The notes: generated by a model from the letters alone, not told the origin. 64,000 nt of DNA from CAWCQC01 sp963819905 (GCA_963819905.1 CAWFXP010000012.1:124001-188000), one strand, 5' to 3'. Positions 48,070-57,499 are shown, counted from the stretch's first letter. Program-made: numbers and translations.

Positions 48070-49289
48070 AACGTCTCGGGGCACCAGGGTGCCCGGTCGG
48101 TGCGGAAGAGCGCGTCGGCCCTTGCGACGGCGCCGTCCGCGACCTCCTCGACCCGACCCGCGCGCTCGAGCTGACCGAACGTGAAGCCTCCGAGGTAGAC
48201 GGCGGCTAGCTCGGTGGCCGACAGCCGGAGATCGGGATGGCTGTCCACCCGCTCGACCGTCGGTGTTCCCGAGTCCGTCCCGAGCCGCCAGCGCCCGGCG
48301 TTCCACGGACAGAAGTCGTCGGCGAGCTCGAACGTGAGGGATCCGCGCGCCGCGTAGGCGCGGGGCTCGAGCGCCTTGGCGACATCGAGGATCCTGATCC
48401 AGAGCCCGTCGCCGAGCCGGAAGCGTAGCCTCGCCTGCTCGGGCGCGAGCAGGAAAAGCGGGTCGTCGACCGCCAGCGAGCGCGCCTTCACCCGGGCGAC
48501 CAGGTCGATCCCGAACACGAATGCCCAGGTGTCGCGCCAGGCCGCCGGGTCTGTCGCCATCAGCTCCTGGATGTGCAGCGTCCCGCCGGGGAACCCGTCG
48601 GGCCACGCGTGCTCGAGGCGGTAGAGTGCAAACCCCTCGGGACGGCCGTCGCGCTCGAGCACCGCCCGGAACTGGGGCCCAGAGCCGTCGCGCCACTGCT
48701 CGAGGTCGGCGAGCCGCACCTCCCACCAAGAGCGGCTGCGCCCCACGAAGCCCGGCGCCGCCGACCGGATGCGGTCGTATACGCCCGGGAGCAGGTCGAG
48801 CGCCTCCTCCCTCGTGACGAGCCGTACGCGCCCCTTCGCGTCGGCCCGCAGGCCGGGGATCGTGCGGTCGCGGTCGGCGTCGATCCGTCCGTTGATCGTC
48901 GCGAGCCCGTAGCCGAACCGGCCGTAGATCGTCGCCTCGGCGGCCCACAGCACCGCGAGCGGCTCTCCCCGTTCGTGGGCGTCGTCGTGCAGCCGACGCA
49001 TCAGGGCCGACATGATCCCGCGACGGCGATGGGTCGGCGCGACGCCGACGGCCGTTACGCCGGCGGCTGCGACCTCGGCGCCCGGGATCTTCAAGGACAG
49101 GAGGTACGACGCAGCCGTGCCGACCATCGTCCCGTCCTCGTACGCGGCGAGATCGCGGGACGGGTCGATGATCTTGGCGTAGAGATCGAGCTCCTCCTTC
49201 TTCAGCTCCTCGGAGAAGGCCGTGGCGACGGCCTCCCCGAAAGGCACCCACTCGTCCGCCGTGGGCACCCTGATCTCGAGATCGCTCAT
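48066..49289 (-). CDS. Eis-like GNAT N-acetyltransferase
   Basis: Large acetyltransferase, 407 aa, of the Eis/enhanced-intracellular-survival type: two GNAT domains plus a SCP2-like C-terminal domain. First GNAT has VTAVGVAPTHRRRGIMSALM (acetyl-CoA loop), the second spans ~170-290, and the SCP2 end includes LTFELADDFCPWNAGRW and LAAVYLGGFTF. The free carboxyl end in this family is catalytic (here ...WCPETF). ATG overlaps the UvrD stop (ATGA). Family members multi-acetylate aminoglycosides or protein lysines; the natural target is unknown. Confidence 0.86.
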   Translation of the reverse strand: MSDLEIRVPTADEWVPFGEAVATAFSEELKKEELDLYAKIIDPSRDLAAYEDGTMVGTAASYLLSLKIPGAEVAAAGVTAVGVAPTHRRRGIMSALMRRLHDDAHERGEPLAVLWAAEATIYGRFGYGLATINGRIDADRDRTIPGLRADAKGRVRLVTREEALDLLPGVYDRIRSAAPGFVGRSRSWWEVRLADLEQWRDGSGPQFRAVLERDGRPEGFALYRLEHAWPDGFPGGTLHIQELMATDPAAWRDTWAFVFGIDLVARVKARSLAVDDPLFLLAPEQARLRFRLGDGLWIRILDVAKALEPRAYAARGSLTFELADDFCPWNAGRWRLGTDSGTPTVERVDSHPDLRLSATELAAVYLGGFTFGQLERAGRVEEVADGAVARADALFRTDRAPWCPETF

Positions 49290-51436
49290 CCGATCCGCTC
49301 CAGGGGCGCGTGCTCGAGCAGAAGTCGACGCTCGCTGCCGTCGTCCGCGAAGCGGACGGTGACCTCGCCGCCCGGCTCGATCCGGATGACGACGCCCTCT
49401 CCGAAGCTCGCGTGGCGAACCGAATCTCCGGTCGAGACCTCCGGCGCCGCCGGGCGAGGAGCGCTCGCCTCGGGCCGCTGCCCGGAGAACCACGACGCGG
49501 GGCGCAACCGCTCGCGCTCCGTCGTGCTCCCGAGCTCGTCGAGGAAACGGCTCGGCAGGTTGTACCCGCGGCTCCCCCACAGCTGGCGCGCGGAGGCGTG
49601 GAGGAGCATCAGCTGCTCTTGCGCCCGGGTGACCCCGACGTAGAACAGGCGGCGCTCCTCCTCGAGGCCCTGCTCCTCGATCGAGCGCGCATGCGGGAAG
49701 ACACCCTCCTCCATCCCGCTGATGAAGACCGCCCGGAACTCGAGGCCCTTCGCGTTGTGGAGCGTCATGAGCGTCACGAGGCTCGCCTCTTCCTGGATCG
49801 TGTCCTGGTCGGAGACGAGCGAGATGCCCTGGAGGAACGTCGACAGCGAGGGATCGTCTGCCGTCTCGTGGAACTCGCGCGCGACACCGACGAGCTCCTG
49901 CAGGTTCTCGAGCCGGCCGAGCGCTTCGATCGTCCGTTCGGCCTGCAGCGCCTCGACCGTCCCGCTGCGCTCGAGCACACGTTCGAGCAGCTGCGGCACC
50001 GAGAGCTCCTGCGCCGCCGACATCAGGGTCTCCATCATCACGCGGAACGAGCTCACCGCCCTCGCCGGCGCCGCGCCGACTCCGGCTTCTTCCGGCCTGG
50101 CGAGCGCGTCCCAGAGAGCGATGCCCATGGTGTCCGCGTGGGCGCGAAGCCTGGCGAGCGACGTGTCCCCGATGCCCCGGCGCGGCCGGTTCGCGATGCG
50201 CGAGAGCGAGATCGCATCGGCCGGGTTGTCGATCACCTGCAGGTAGGCGACGGCATCCTTGATCTCGGCTCGCTCGTAGAAGCGCGGGCCGCCGACGACC
50301 TGGTAGGGAATCTCCTGGCGCTGGAGGACGTCCTCGATCACTCGCGACTGGGCGTTCGTCCGGTAGAAGACCGCGATCTCGGAGCCCGAGTAGCCCTCCT
50401 CGATCAGCCGGACGATCTCGGCGGCGACCAGCCGCGCCTCGGCATGCTCGTCCTCGACCTCCACGATGCGGACGGGCTCACCCGTGCCGAGATCACTCCA
50501 GAGATTCTTCGGCACGCGGTCGCGGTTGTTCTCGATGACGGCGTTCGCGGCCTCCAGGATGCGGTTGGTCGAGCGGTAGTTCTGCTCGAGCGCCAGGATC
50601 TGAGCGCCTCGGAAGTCCTGCTCGAACTCGAGGATGTTGCGGATGTCGGCGCCGCGGAACGCATAGATGGACTGGTCGGGATCGCCGACGACGCAGACGT
50701 TGCCGTGCGCGCCGCCGAGGAGCTGAAGCAGCCGGTACTGCGCGTGGTTCGTATCCTGGTACTCGTCGACGAGGATGTAGCGGAACGCCTTCTGCCAGCG
50801 TTCCCGAGCCTCGGGGAACCGCTCGAGCACCTCGACGGTCAGCATGAGCAAGTCGTCGAAGTCGACCGCGTTCGCCGCAGCGAGGCGCTTCTGGTACTCG
50901 CCGTAGACCTGGGCGACGGTCTGCTCGTAGAAGGAGGCGACCCGCTCCGCGTACTCGCCGGGCCCGACCAGGGCGTTCTTCGCGTTCGAGATCTGTGCGT
51001 GGATGCCGCCCGGCGGGAAGCGCTTCGGATCCTTGTCGAGGCTCTCGAGACACTGCTTCGCGAGGCGAACCTGATCGGCCTGGTCGTAGATCGTGAAGCT
51101 CGACTTGTAGCCCAGACGCGCCGCTTCCTTGCGGAGGATCCGGCCGCAGGCGGCATGGAAGGTCAGCACCCACATCGTCCGTACGACGCCGCCGAGCAGA
51201 TCGCCGAGCCGCGTGCGCATCTCGTTCGCCGCCTTGTTCGTGAACGTGATCGCGAGAATCTCCGAGGGCTTGACGCCGCACGCGAAGACGAGATGCGCGA
51301 TCCGGTAGGTGAGCACGCGCGTCTTGCCGGAGCCGGCCCCGGCGACGATCAGCACCGGGCCCTCGGTCGCGAGCACCGCGTCGCGCTGGGCCGGATTCAG
51401 CTCCGACAGGTACTGCTCCGGGGAGAGAACGGTCAC
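49286..51436 (-). CDS. pcrA: UvrD/PcrA-family ATP-dependent DNA helicase
   Basis: 3'-5' SF1A helicase of 716 aa for repair and replication. Motifs: Q-motif LNPAQRDAV, Walker A VAGAGSGKTRVLTYR (~31-45), Ia AITFTNKAANEMR, II LVDEYQDTNHAQY (~226-238), III GDPDQSIYAFRGA, IV LEQNYRST, V/VI LMTLHNAKGLEF and RRLFYVGVTRAQEQL. The C-terminal Tudor-like end (VRHASFGEGVVIRI) that binds RNA polymerase is typical of PcrA/UvrD1. Starts at GTG 51436. Single-gene promoter region is short (64 bp to CinA). Confidence 0.93.
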   Translation of the reverse strand: MTVLSPEQYLSELNPAQRDAVLATEGPVLIVAGAGSGKTRVLTYRIAHLVFACGVKPSEILAITFTNKAANEMRTRLGDLLGGVVRTMWVLTFHAACGRILRKEAARLGYKSSFTIYDQADQVRLAKQCLESLDKDPKRFPPGGIHAQISNAKNALVGPGEYAERVASFYEQTVAQVYGEYQKRLAAANAVDFDDLLMLTVEVLERFPEARERWQKAFRYILVDEYQDTNHAQYRLLQLLGGAHGNVCVVGDPDQSIYAFRGADIRNILEFEQDFRGAQILALEQNYRSTNRILEAANAVIENNRDRVPKNLWSDLGTGEPVRIVEVEDEHAEARLVAAEIVRLIEEGYSGSEIAVFYRTNAQSRVIEDVLQRQEIPYQVVGGPRFYERAEIKDAVAYLQVIDNPADAISLSRIANRPRRGIGDTSLARLRAHADTMGIALWDALARPEEAGVGAAPARAVSSFRVMMETLMSAAQELSVPQLLERVLERSGTVEALQAERTIEALGRLENLQELVGVAREFHETADDPSLSTFLQGISLVSDQDTIQEEASLVTLMTLHNAKGLEFRAVFISGMEEGVFPHARSIEEQGLEEERRLFYVGVTRAQEQLMLLHASARQLWGSRGYNLPSRFLDELGSTTERERLRPASWFSGQRPEASAPRPAAPEVSTGDSVRHASFGEGVVIRIEPGGEVTVRFADDGSERRLLLEHAPLERIG

Positions 51437-51500
51437 CCGGCGATGGTAACTGCGTGCCTCGGGCGGCAGCGGTACGTCGCGCTCGCCCGCCGGACGCGGC

Positions 51501-52244
51501 TCAGGAGCCTCGCGCCTCCCGCGTCATGACGACGGTGGCGAGCGCCGCTTCCACCCAGATCGTGGCGGCGGCGAGCGCGTCTGGATCGCTCGACTTGAGC
51601 ACGACGTCCACCTCCGGGCCGTCGTCCAGGAAGCGGGGGTAGCTGCCGACCGCCACGGCCGGATGGCGGCGGGTCGCCTCCTCGAGGATGACGACGATCT
51701 GCCCCTCGCCGGTGCGGTAGCTGCGTCGCCAGCTGCCGATCGGCGGCCCTTCGAACTCGGGCGCCACCGCCTCGAACATCGCCTCCATCTCGGACGGCAG
51801 CCCCGGGAGCACCCAGACGTTGCCGAGCCGGAACCCCGGCGCGCCGCCCAGCGGGTTTTCCAGGGGCGAAGCTCCGTCCGGCAGCCGCGCCCATTTCGCT
51901 GCGTACTCCCCGAGCCCCTTGCGGGCGAACCGCCCGCGCAGATCGGCGGCCAGCTCGGGGATCTCGACGCAGTCGACCCCGAACGCCGCTGCGATCGCCT
52001 CGCGGGTGAGGTCGTCCGGCGTTCCGCCGAGGCCGCCCGTCACGAACACGAAGTCGTACCGCTGCCGGTCGTCGAGGAAGTCGCTCACGGCCGGGACGTC
52101 GTCCCCGAGCGCGGCGAGCATGCGCACGTCGATCCCGAGGTCCGCGAGGCGCCGGGCGAGCCACGACGCGTTCGTGTTCTCGACGTCGCCGGAGACGATC
52201 TCGTTGCCGATCGTGAGGACGCAGGCGGTACGAGGAGCGCCCAT
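51501..52244 (-). CDS. CinA-like competence/damage-inducible protein A (MoCF-type domain)
   Basis: Nucleotide-processing protein with the molybdopterin-binding fold, 247 aa, i.e. only the N-terminal (CinA-N/COG1058) half; the C-terminal NMN deamidase PncC domain is absent. Motifs: ACVLTIGNEIVSGDVENTNA (~6-25), MLAALGDDVPAV, FVTGGLGGTPDDLTREAIAA and VWVLPGLPSEMEAMF. It may act as ADP-ribose/FAD-type pyrophosphatase. ATG 52244 follows 20 nt downstream of the alpha-repeat protein stop (52265) on the same strand, so read-through from the B12 operon is possible but functional linkage is doubtful. Confidence 0.85.
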   Translation of the reverse strand: MGAPRTACVLTIGNEIVSGDVENTNASWLARRLADLGIDVRMLAALGDDVPAVSDFLDDRQRYDFVFVTGGLGGTPDDLTREAIAAAFGVDCVEIPELAADLRGRFARKGLGEYAAKWARLPDGASPLENPLGGAPGFRLGNVWVLPGLPSEMEAMFEAVAPEFEGPPIGSWRRSYRTGEGQIVVILEEATRRHPAVAVGSYPRFLDDGPEVDVVLKSSDPDALAAATIWVEAALATVVMTREARGS

Positions 52245-52264
52245 CGTTCGAGTATACGGAGCGC

Positions 52265-53224
52265 TCAGCGGCGCGACGGAAGGGGAAACGGCCGCCGGGC
52301 GAGCGCCGGAACGACCTGCGCGGTGACCCACGTCGGAGTGGTCGCGTAGCGGGTGCTGTACCGGTAGCTCCCGTCTGCCCGGGCGAGCCGAGAGAGGTAG
52401 GCGAAGGCCCGGCTCCCCGGCTTGCGGCCGGCTGCCAGGAACGCCTGAATCGCCCAGGCCGTCGACTGGGCGTCCGAGCCCCGCCCGGGCGAGAGCTCGA
52501 AGCCGCCGTCCGCGTTCTGAAGCCTCCGCAGGAAGGCGAGCGCGCGGCGCACGGCGCGAGCGCTCTTCGCCACTCCCGCCGAGCGCAGGGCCTGGATCGC
52601 CGCCGCCGTGTCGTTCGAGTCGGGCGCGATGCCCTTCTGCCAGCTCCAGCCGCCGCCGGCGGTCTGGGCAGCGAGGAGGTAGCGGAGCGTCTTCGAGCCG
52701 GCGGGACGGCCGACCGATCGGAGGGCGATAACTCCCCAGATCGTCGAGTTGACTCCACGCCCGATCGCGCCGCTCGCGCGCCGGAGCCCCTCGAGCTGGC
52801 GCGCGAGGGAGGTGGCTTCCGAGGACTTGCCGAGCGCGTCGAGGGCGAGGATGCGAAGCTCGAGATCGGTCGCCGTCGGGTACGGCTTCCCGGCGAGGTA
52901 GTCGGCCGCCGTCTTGCCGTTCCGCGAGAGGGAAGCCGGGTTGCGCCCGGCGGCATCGAGAGCGAGCACGACCCAGGCCGTCAGCGCCGGGTCGGCCGCC
53001 CGGCCGGGCTCGGCGAAGCCTCCCTCCGGCGTCTGCCGCGCCGCGAGGTAGGCGGCTCCGCTCCGAGCGGCCGACACCGGCGCGGCGGACGAGGGAGCGA
53101 CGGGGCCGAGCAGGATCGCTCCGCACGCGACGGCCAACGCCGCGCCGGCAATCGCCCGAGCCCCCGCAGCGCCTCGATCCCCGGTCCCGCGCGGGCACGC
53201 CCCGCCGTCTCTCCGGATCCTCAT
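52265..53224 (-). CDS. Secreted prenyltransferase/squalene-oxidase-repeat (alpha6-alpha6) protein, possible corrinoid-binding alpha domain
   Basis: Exported protein of 319 aa from ATG 53224; signal peptide (AIAGAALAVACGAILLGPVA, cleavage about APSSA-AP). The mature part comprises six to seven helical-hairpin repeats of the PT/SO type: YLAARQTPEGGFAEPG, LLAAQTAGGGWSWQKG, LRRLQNADGGFELSPG, LSRLARADGSYRYSTR, each with G-G-(F/W). The same fold forms the alpha domain of animal transcobalamin and intrinsic factor. No active Asp motif (DXDD) of terpene cyclases is seen. Its position, last in the B12-riboswitch/ECF operon with DUF4430 proteins (the transcobalamin beta-domain family), suggests that it grips corrinoid outside the cell. 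Good family call; ligand is inferred. Confidence 0.78.
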   Translation of the reverse strand: MRIRRDGGACPRGTGDRGAAGARAIAGAALAVACGAILLGPVAPSSAAPVSAARSGAAYLAARQTPEGGFAEPGRAADPALTAWVVLALDAAGRNPASLSRNGKTAADYLAGKPYPTATDLELRILALDALGKSSEATSLARQLEGLRRASGAIGRGVNSTIWGVIALRSVGRPAGSKTLRYLLAAQTAGGGWSWQKGIAPDSNDTAAAIQALRSAGVAKSARAVRRALAFLRRLQNADGGFELSPGRGSDAQSTAWAIQAFLAAGRKPGSRAFAYLSRLARADGSYRYSTRYATTPTWVTAQVVPALARRPFPLPSRR

Positions 53225-53368
53225 CGCTCCGCCGCTCCGTCTTGTCACACGCTCGTCGCAATCTCGCCACGATCCGCGCGAGTCCCGCGCGTCGCCCGCA
53301 CCTACGATGAAACCGGGAGGAGGCAAGGGGTGGCCCCCGGCGGGTGGTCGCGAAAGCGAGGCGGCGGC

Positions 53369-54073
53369 TCACGTCCAGACCACCTGGGTGCGCAGCCGAC
53401 GTCCGTAACGGTCGAGCACGCGCCGCAGCTCGGGGCCGAGCGCGAAGCCGATGACGAGATTCCCGGCGGCGTGGGCGACGTCGAACGGGAGCCCGCGCGC
53501 CATCTGGACGCTGAACGCCTGCCACGTGTGCGGGTAGAAGCTGAACCACTGCCAGACGTCCATCAGCCCGCTGAACGCGAAGCCGAGGACGCAGCAGACG
53601 AGGGCGAACGGGAGACGGCGCTGCAGCAGTGGCCCGAGGAGGCCCCCGACCGCTCCACAGGCGCCCCAGGCGAGCATCTGCCACGGCGTCCACACCCCCT
53701 GGCCGAGGAAGAAGTTCGACGCGAGCGCAGCGGTCGCGCCGACTCCGATCCCCGCTCGGACGCCGAGCGCGCTCCCGGCCGCGACCGTGACGACGGTGAC
53801 GGGTTGCACCCCCGGGATGGCGGCGAAGAGCACCCTGCCGGCGGCGGCGACGCCGCCGAGCGTGGCGATGATCGCGACCTCCTTCGCCGTCCCGGGGGCG
53901 GCCTCGAACCACGCTGCACCCGCGACGATCAGCGCGCCGGCGACGAGGAGCAGCGAGAGCCCGGCGCGGGACGGATCGAGCGCGGCCCAGGCGCCGGCGC
54001 CGAACGCGCAGAGCGCGGCGCCCGTGATGATCGCGCGCGGGCGCGGCGAGCCGAGCGCCTCAAGACGGAACAA
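53369..54073 (-). CDS. ECF transporter substrate-binding (S) component, predicted cobalamin
   Basis: Membrane protein of 234 aa with about six TM helices, in the ECF S-component style (PRAIITGAALCAFGAGAWAA..., ATLGGVAAAGRVLFAAIPG - an early helix with the AxxxA type contacts to EcfT, then VQPVTVVTVAAGSALG and FALVCCVLGFAFSGLMDVWQ). The start is TTG 54073, with AGGAGGTG four bases upstream, and overlaps the ATPase stop by 14 nt; no ATG is suitable. Substrate specificity is assigned only from the cobalamin riboswitch at the head of the operon. Confidence 0.8.
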   Translation of the reverse strand: MFRLEALGSPRPRAIITGAALCAFGAGAWAALDPSRAGLSLLLVAGALIVAGAAWFEAAPGTAKEVAIIATLGGVAAAGRVLFAAIPGVQPVTVVTVAAGSALGVRAGIGVGATAALASNFFLGQGVWTPWQMLAWGACGAVGGLLGPLLQRRLPFALVCCVLGFAFSGLMDVWQWFSFYPHTWQAFSVQMARGLPFDVAHAAGNLVIGFALGPELRRVLDRYGRRLRTQVVWT

Positions 54074-55403
54074 GCGTCACCTCCTGCCCGAGGGCGACCC
54101 GCCGGGTAGCAGGAAACGTCCGATCGTGCGTCGCGACGAGGACCGCCCGTCCCGCGGCGGCGTACTCGTGGAGCCAGCTCGCGAGCAGTCGCTTCCGGTC
54201 GGGATCGATGCCTCGCGTCGGCTCGTCGAGGACGAGCAGATCGGGCTCGCCGACCGCGACCGCCGCCAGCCCGAGGCGCTCGCGCTCGCCGCTCGACAGG
54301 TCGCGCGGGTGAGTCTCGGATGCCCATTCGAGCCCGACGCGCGCAAGCGCCACCCTGGCGCGCCCGCGGTCGCCGCCGACGCCGAGCGCGACCTCGTCCT
54401 CGGCCCGGTCGCGCATCAGGTACCGCCCCGGGTCCTGCGAGAGGTAACACGCCCGGCCGCTGCGTCCGACCGTGCCGGCGGCCGGCTCGAGGAGCCCGGC
54501 GGCGAGCTTCGCGAGCGTCGTCTTGCCCGATCCGTTCGGCCCCTCGAGCGCGACGACCTCGCCGCGCCGCACCACGAGATCGACCGAATCGAGCACGGGA
54601 ACACGTCCGTAGGCGAAGGAGGCCCCGCGGAGCTCGAGAACCGGCTCGCCGACCTCTCCCCTCGGAGGCTCGGCAGGATCGTCGCAGACCCACGCCGGGT
54701 GGTGCTCCTCGAGCCAGGCGAGCGCGTCGTCCCGATTGCCGTCGAAGCGAACGCGCCCGGCCTCGAGAAAGAGCGCGCGGTCGGCAACGGAGAGAGCCCG
54801 CCCAGGGCGCTGCTCGGACAGGACGACGGCGGCCTCGAGACCGGCGAGCTGCTCGACGAACGCCTCCGCTCCGGCCGGGTCGAGCTGCGACGTCGGCTCG
54901 TCGAGCAGCAGGAGACCCGGGCGAAGGGCGAGCGCGGACGCGAGGCACGTGCGCTGGAGCTCACCTCCCGAAAGCTCGGTCGTTCGCCGGTCGGCCAGGT
55001 GGAGCGCTCCCACCAGGGCCAGCGCCTCGACTGCCCGGCTCGCGATCTCGGCCGCGGGGGTGCCGACGTTCTCGAGCCCGAAGGCGACCTCGTTGCGAAC
55101 GAGGCCCATCACGACCTGATCCTCCGGATCCTGGAACACGGTCGCAACGTGCCCCGCGAGCTCGGCGGGGCGCGCCTGCCGCGTGTCGAGCCCGGAAACG
55201 ACCACCCTGCCGCTGAACGACCCGCCGTGGAAGTGAGGCACGAGCCCGGCGAGTGCTCGCACGAGCGTCGACTTCCCGCAGCCGGACGCTCCGAGAAGCG
55301 CGATGACCTCCCCCGGCTCGATCCGCAGGGTGACGTCGCGAAGCGCCGGCGCACGGGCCTGCGGATAGGAGAACGAGAGGTTCTCGACGACGGCTACAGC
55401 CAC
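54060..55403 (-). CDS. Fused double ATPase of ECF transporter (EcfA-EcfA')
   Basis: Energising subunit with two ABC ATPase domains in one chain (447 aa), starting at GTG 55403. Domain 1: ENLSFSYPQAR, Walker A ALLGASGCGKSTLVR (~36-50), Q-loop VFQDPEDQV, signature LSGGELQRT, Walker B LLLLDEPTSQLDP. Domain 2: Walker A ALEGPNGSGKTTLAK, signature LSSGERERL (non-canonical LSSGE), Walker B LLVLDEPTRGIDPD, H-loop VATHDRTF. It overlaps EcfT by 10 nt and the S gene by 14 nt, so the complex is co-translated. The two domains must form the ATPase pair, replacing separate EcfA1/A2. Confidence 0.9.
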   Translation of the reverse strand: MAVAVVENLSFSYPQARAPALRDVTLRIEPGEVIALLGASGCGKSTLVRALAGLVPHFHGGSFSGRVVVSGLDTRQARPAELAGHVATVFQDPEDQVVMGLVRNEVAFGLENVGTPAAEIASRAVEALALVGALHLADRRTTELSGGELQRTCLASALALRPGLLLLDEPTSQLDPAGAEAFVEQLAGLEAAVVLSEQRPGRALSVADRALFLEAGRVRFDGNRDDALAWLEEHHPAWVCDDPAEPPRGEVGEPVLELRGASFAYGRVPVLDSVDLVVRRGEVVALEGPNGSGKTTLAKLAAGLLEPAAGTVGRSGRACYLSQDPGRYLMRDRAEDEVALGVGGDRGRARVALARVGLEWASETHPRDLSSGERERLGLAAVAVGEPDLLVLDEPTRGIDPDRKRLLASWLHEYAAAGRAVLVATHDRTFPATRRVALGQEVTLVPS

Positions 55404-56098
55404 AGCACCCCCGCGACGACGAGCAGTCCGGCCAGTACGACCGCCCCGCGATCCCACCAGCCCCAGCGGGCTCGCCGCGCCGTCGTCCGGCCAGGCCGAC
55501 CGAAGCCCCGCGCCTCCATCGCTTCGGCGAGGTTCAGCGCCCGCTCGAGCGAGCCGGCGACGAGCGGGGACACGAGCCCGGCGCGGCCGCGCAGCCCGCC
55601 GACCTCGAGGCCGCGCCCTCGCACGGCTTCGGCCAGGCCGGCCGCGTCACGCTCGAGCGTCGGGATCAACCGGGTGGCGAGCACCGCGGCGAGCGCCGAG
55701 CGGCGGGCGAACCCGACCGAGGCAAGCAGCCGGTCGTGGTCGAGCGCGACGGCGTAGACAGAGAACGCGAGCGCCACCGCGGTGAGGCGGAGGGCCGCCA
55801 GCACCGCCAGGCGAATCTCCTCACGGGTCACGTCGAGGGGCCCGAGCACCGGGATCGTCGGGCCGGACCAGAGGACGTCGGTTCCGACCACCGCGACGAA
55901 CGGCCAGACGACGAGGACACCGAGACCGGTCACCAGGGCCGCGTACAGGTACATCCGACGACGTCCCCCGGCGGTGAGGACGAGCGCGACGAGAAGCGCC
56001 GCGGCAATGACGGCCACCGAGGCGAGGTGGTCGGCCAGCAGCGCGGCGGCCGCGGCTGCGGCGAGCAGCAGAGCGGCGGGAGCCGGCGCGAGCCTCAC
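55394..56098 (-). CDS. ECF transporter transmembrane component EcfT (CbiQ-like)
   Basis: Scaffold subunit of 234 aa with four to six TM helices (LAPAPAALLLAAAAAAALLA, ...MYLYAALVTGLGVLVVWPFV, ...) and the two coupling-helix signatures of EcfT: EAVRGRGLEV and EAMEARGFGR (AxxxARG type, ~170 and ~205), which dock into the ATPases. Start GTG 56098 overlaps the stop of the DUF4430 lipoprotein (GTGA at 56095-56098), evidence that this lipoprotein belongs to the transporter operon. Confidence 0.88.
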   Translation of the reverse strand: MRLAPAPAALLLAAAAAAALLADHLASVAVIAAALLVALVLTAGGRRRMYLYAALVTGLGVLVVWPFVAVVGTDVLWSGPTIPVLGPLDVTREEIRLAVLAALRLTAVALAFSVYAVALDHDRLLASVGFARRSALAAVLATRLIPTLERDAAGLAEAVRGRGLEVGGLRGRAGLVSPLVAGSLERALNLAEAMEARGFGRPGRTTARRARWGWWDRGAVVLAGLLVVAGVLWL

Positions 56099-56832
56099 GG
56101 CACGACCTGCCCCTGCGCGTCGAACCGCGCGATGTACCGGTAGCGGACGACCGCCGGACGCTCCACCAGGCGGCGCGCGGCGGCCGCGACCGCGTCGCGC
56201 GAACCGGCGAGCGTGAACGTCACCGGCGCGTCGTTCGCGGGCCCTCGGGCGGCCGACAGCACGGCGCCCGGCGTTCCCTCGTCGACGACGAGCTCGAAGC
56301 GGTTCGGAGCACCCTGACCCGCGCCGCCGAGCAGGCCCTCGAGCGCGGCCGCCTCCTCCGCGAGCTCCGGCGGGGCCGCGACCTCCAGCGGTCGAGTGAC
56401 GCCCTCGAAGCCGTGGAGGAACGGCTCGGGGAAGGCACCGACGACGACCGGCTGCTCCATCCGGCCCTTCCACGAGCGGTAGTCCCACCAGGCGACGTCA
56501 CCCGGGCGCAGCCGGACTTCCGCCGCGCCGAGATCCGGCTCGATGCCGTTCAGGAAGTAGAACCAGTCGTGTTGCCCGCCGAGGCTTCCCTCGATCCCGT
56601 CGATCGCCTGGACGAACCGGCCGCCGTAGCGCGTCTCGACGTCGGCCACCTGATCGAGAGCCTGGAGGATCGTCAACCCGGCCGGGACCTCGGCGGTCAA
56701 CACCACCTCTGCGCCGCGGTCGCGCGTGACCCAGAGCGCGGCCGTTCCGCCCTGCTGGCCCTCGCCGGCTGGCGATCCGCCGCAGCCCGCGAGGACGAGG
56801 AGAGCAAGGAGGACGGCGAGGAGTCGCCGCAC
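56095..56832 (-). CDS. DUF4430 lipoprotein, transcobalamin beta-domain-like
   Basis: Surface lipoprotein of 245 aa. Signal peptide with lipobox LAGC (Cys17). The DUF4430 core (~45-135) has LTILQALDQVADVETRYGG, DGIEGSLGGQHDWFYFLNGI and EVRLRPGDVAWWDYRSW, the classic order of this beta-grasp-like domain, also present at the C-terminus of eukaryotic transcobalamin. The rest (~140-245) is a second, less clear alpha-beta module. Overlaps EcfT and is 9 nt downstream of another DUF4430 gene in a cobalamin-riboswitch operon, so corrinoid binding on the cell surface is likely. Ligand is inference. Confidence 0.83.
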   Translation of the reverse strand: MRRLLAVLLALLVLAGCGGSPAGEGQQGGTAALWVTRDRGAEVVLTAEVPAGLTILQALDQVADVETRYGGRFVQAIDGIEGSLGGQHDWFYFLNGIEPDLGAAEVRLRPGDVAWWDYRSWKGRMEQPVVVGAFPEPFLHGFEGVTRPLEVAAPPELAEEAAALEGLLGGAGQGAPNRFELVVDEGTPGAVLSAARGPANDAPVTFTLAGSRDAVAAAARRLVERPAVVRYRYIARFDAQGQVVP

Positions 56833-56841
56833 GTCAGCTCC

Positions 56842-57499
56842 CTACCGCCGGCGGAGCACCTCGGAGCGGACGGCCCCGTCCTTCGTCGCCCGGATCTCCC
56901 GCCAGGCGCCCCTCGGACAGATGCGCCCGCTCGCCGACTCGACCCGGCGGGCGTCCAGCCTGAACACGACGTTCGAGGCAGCGGTGCGCACGCCGGCGTC
57001 GTCGAGCGCGTCGGCGCGGAAGCAGCCGCGCGGGAGGCGGACGAGATCGAGCGTCGGCGGCCCGCCCGGGACGATGCCGAACTGCGCGTAGTACCAGAGC
57101 ACCTCGTCGCCCTCCTCGAGCACGACCGCATCGGCGCCGACCGGCGGCGAGGCACCGTTTACCTTGAACACCCAGCCGGCCGTTCCCTCGCCCGGGTACC
57201 GGCCGACCTGGCTGACGAACGGCCCGAACGAGAACTGCTGGAGGGCGTAGAAGAACTCACCCTGCGGCACTCGCGGCCTCGAGGGCGCCGAGCGCGGTGG
57301 GCTGCGAGAGCTCGAGCGAGTCCTCACCGATCGGGAGCGAGCCCGTGAACGGCGTCAGGAGCGGCTGCCGCGCTCCGAAGATGGTCGTCGTCTTGCCTTC
57401 GACCCGGACGTGCACCTTGACGCCGAGCGCCGAGGCCGGGAGCGCGAGCGCGGCCGCCAGAGCCGCCGCGAGAACGACGAGGACGATGCGTCGTGGCAC
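56842..57499 (-). CDS. DUF4430 exported protein, frameshifted; first gene of cobalamin-riboswitch operon
   Basis: Secreted DUF4430 protein starting at GTG 57499 (RBS GAAGGAGGAACA). N-terminal signal (RRIVLVVLAAALAAALALPA) and first strand (VKVHVRVEGKTTTIFGARQP; DSLELSQPTALGALEAASAA) are in one frame that stops at 57257. The rest, EFFYALQQFSFGPFVSQVGR, GTAGWVFKVNGASPPVGADA, VVLEEGDEVLWYYAQFG, is in the next frame down to 56842. The join is at the CCC of 57260-57262 (GGG on the coding strand), where one G fewer restores a continuous ~218-aa DUF4430 protein. Both halves are needed for one domain. Sequencing error is probable. Likely exported corrinoid binder. Confidence 0.78.
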
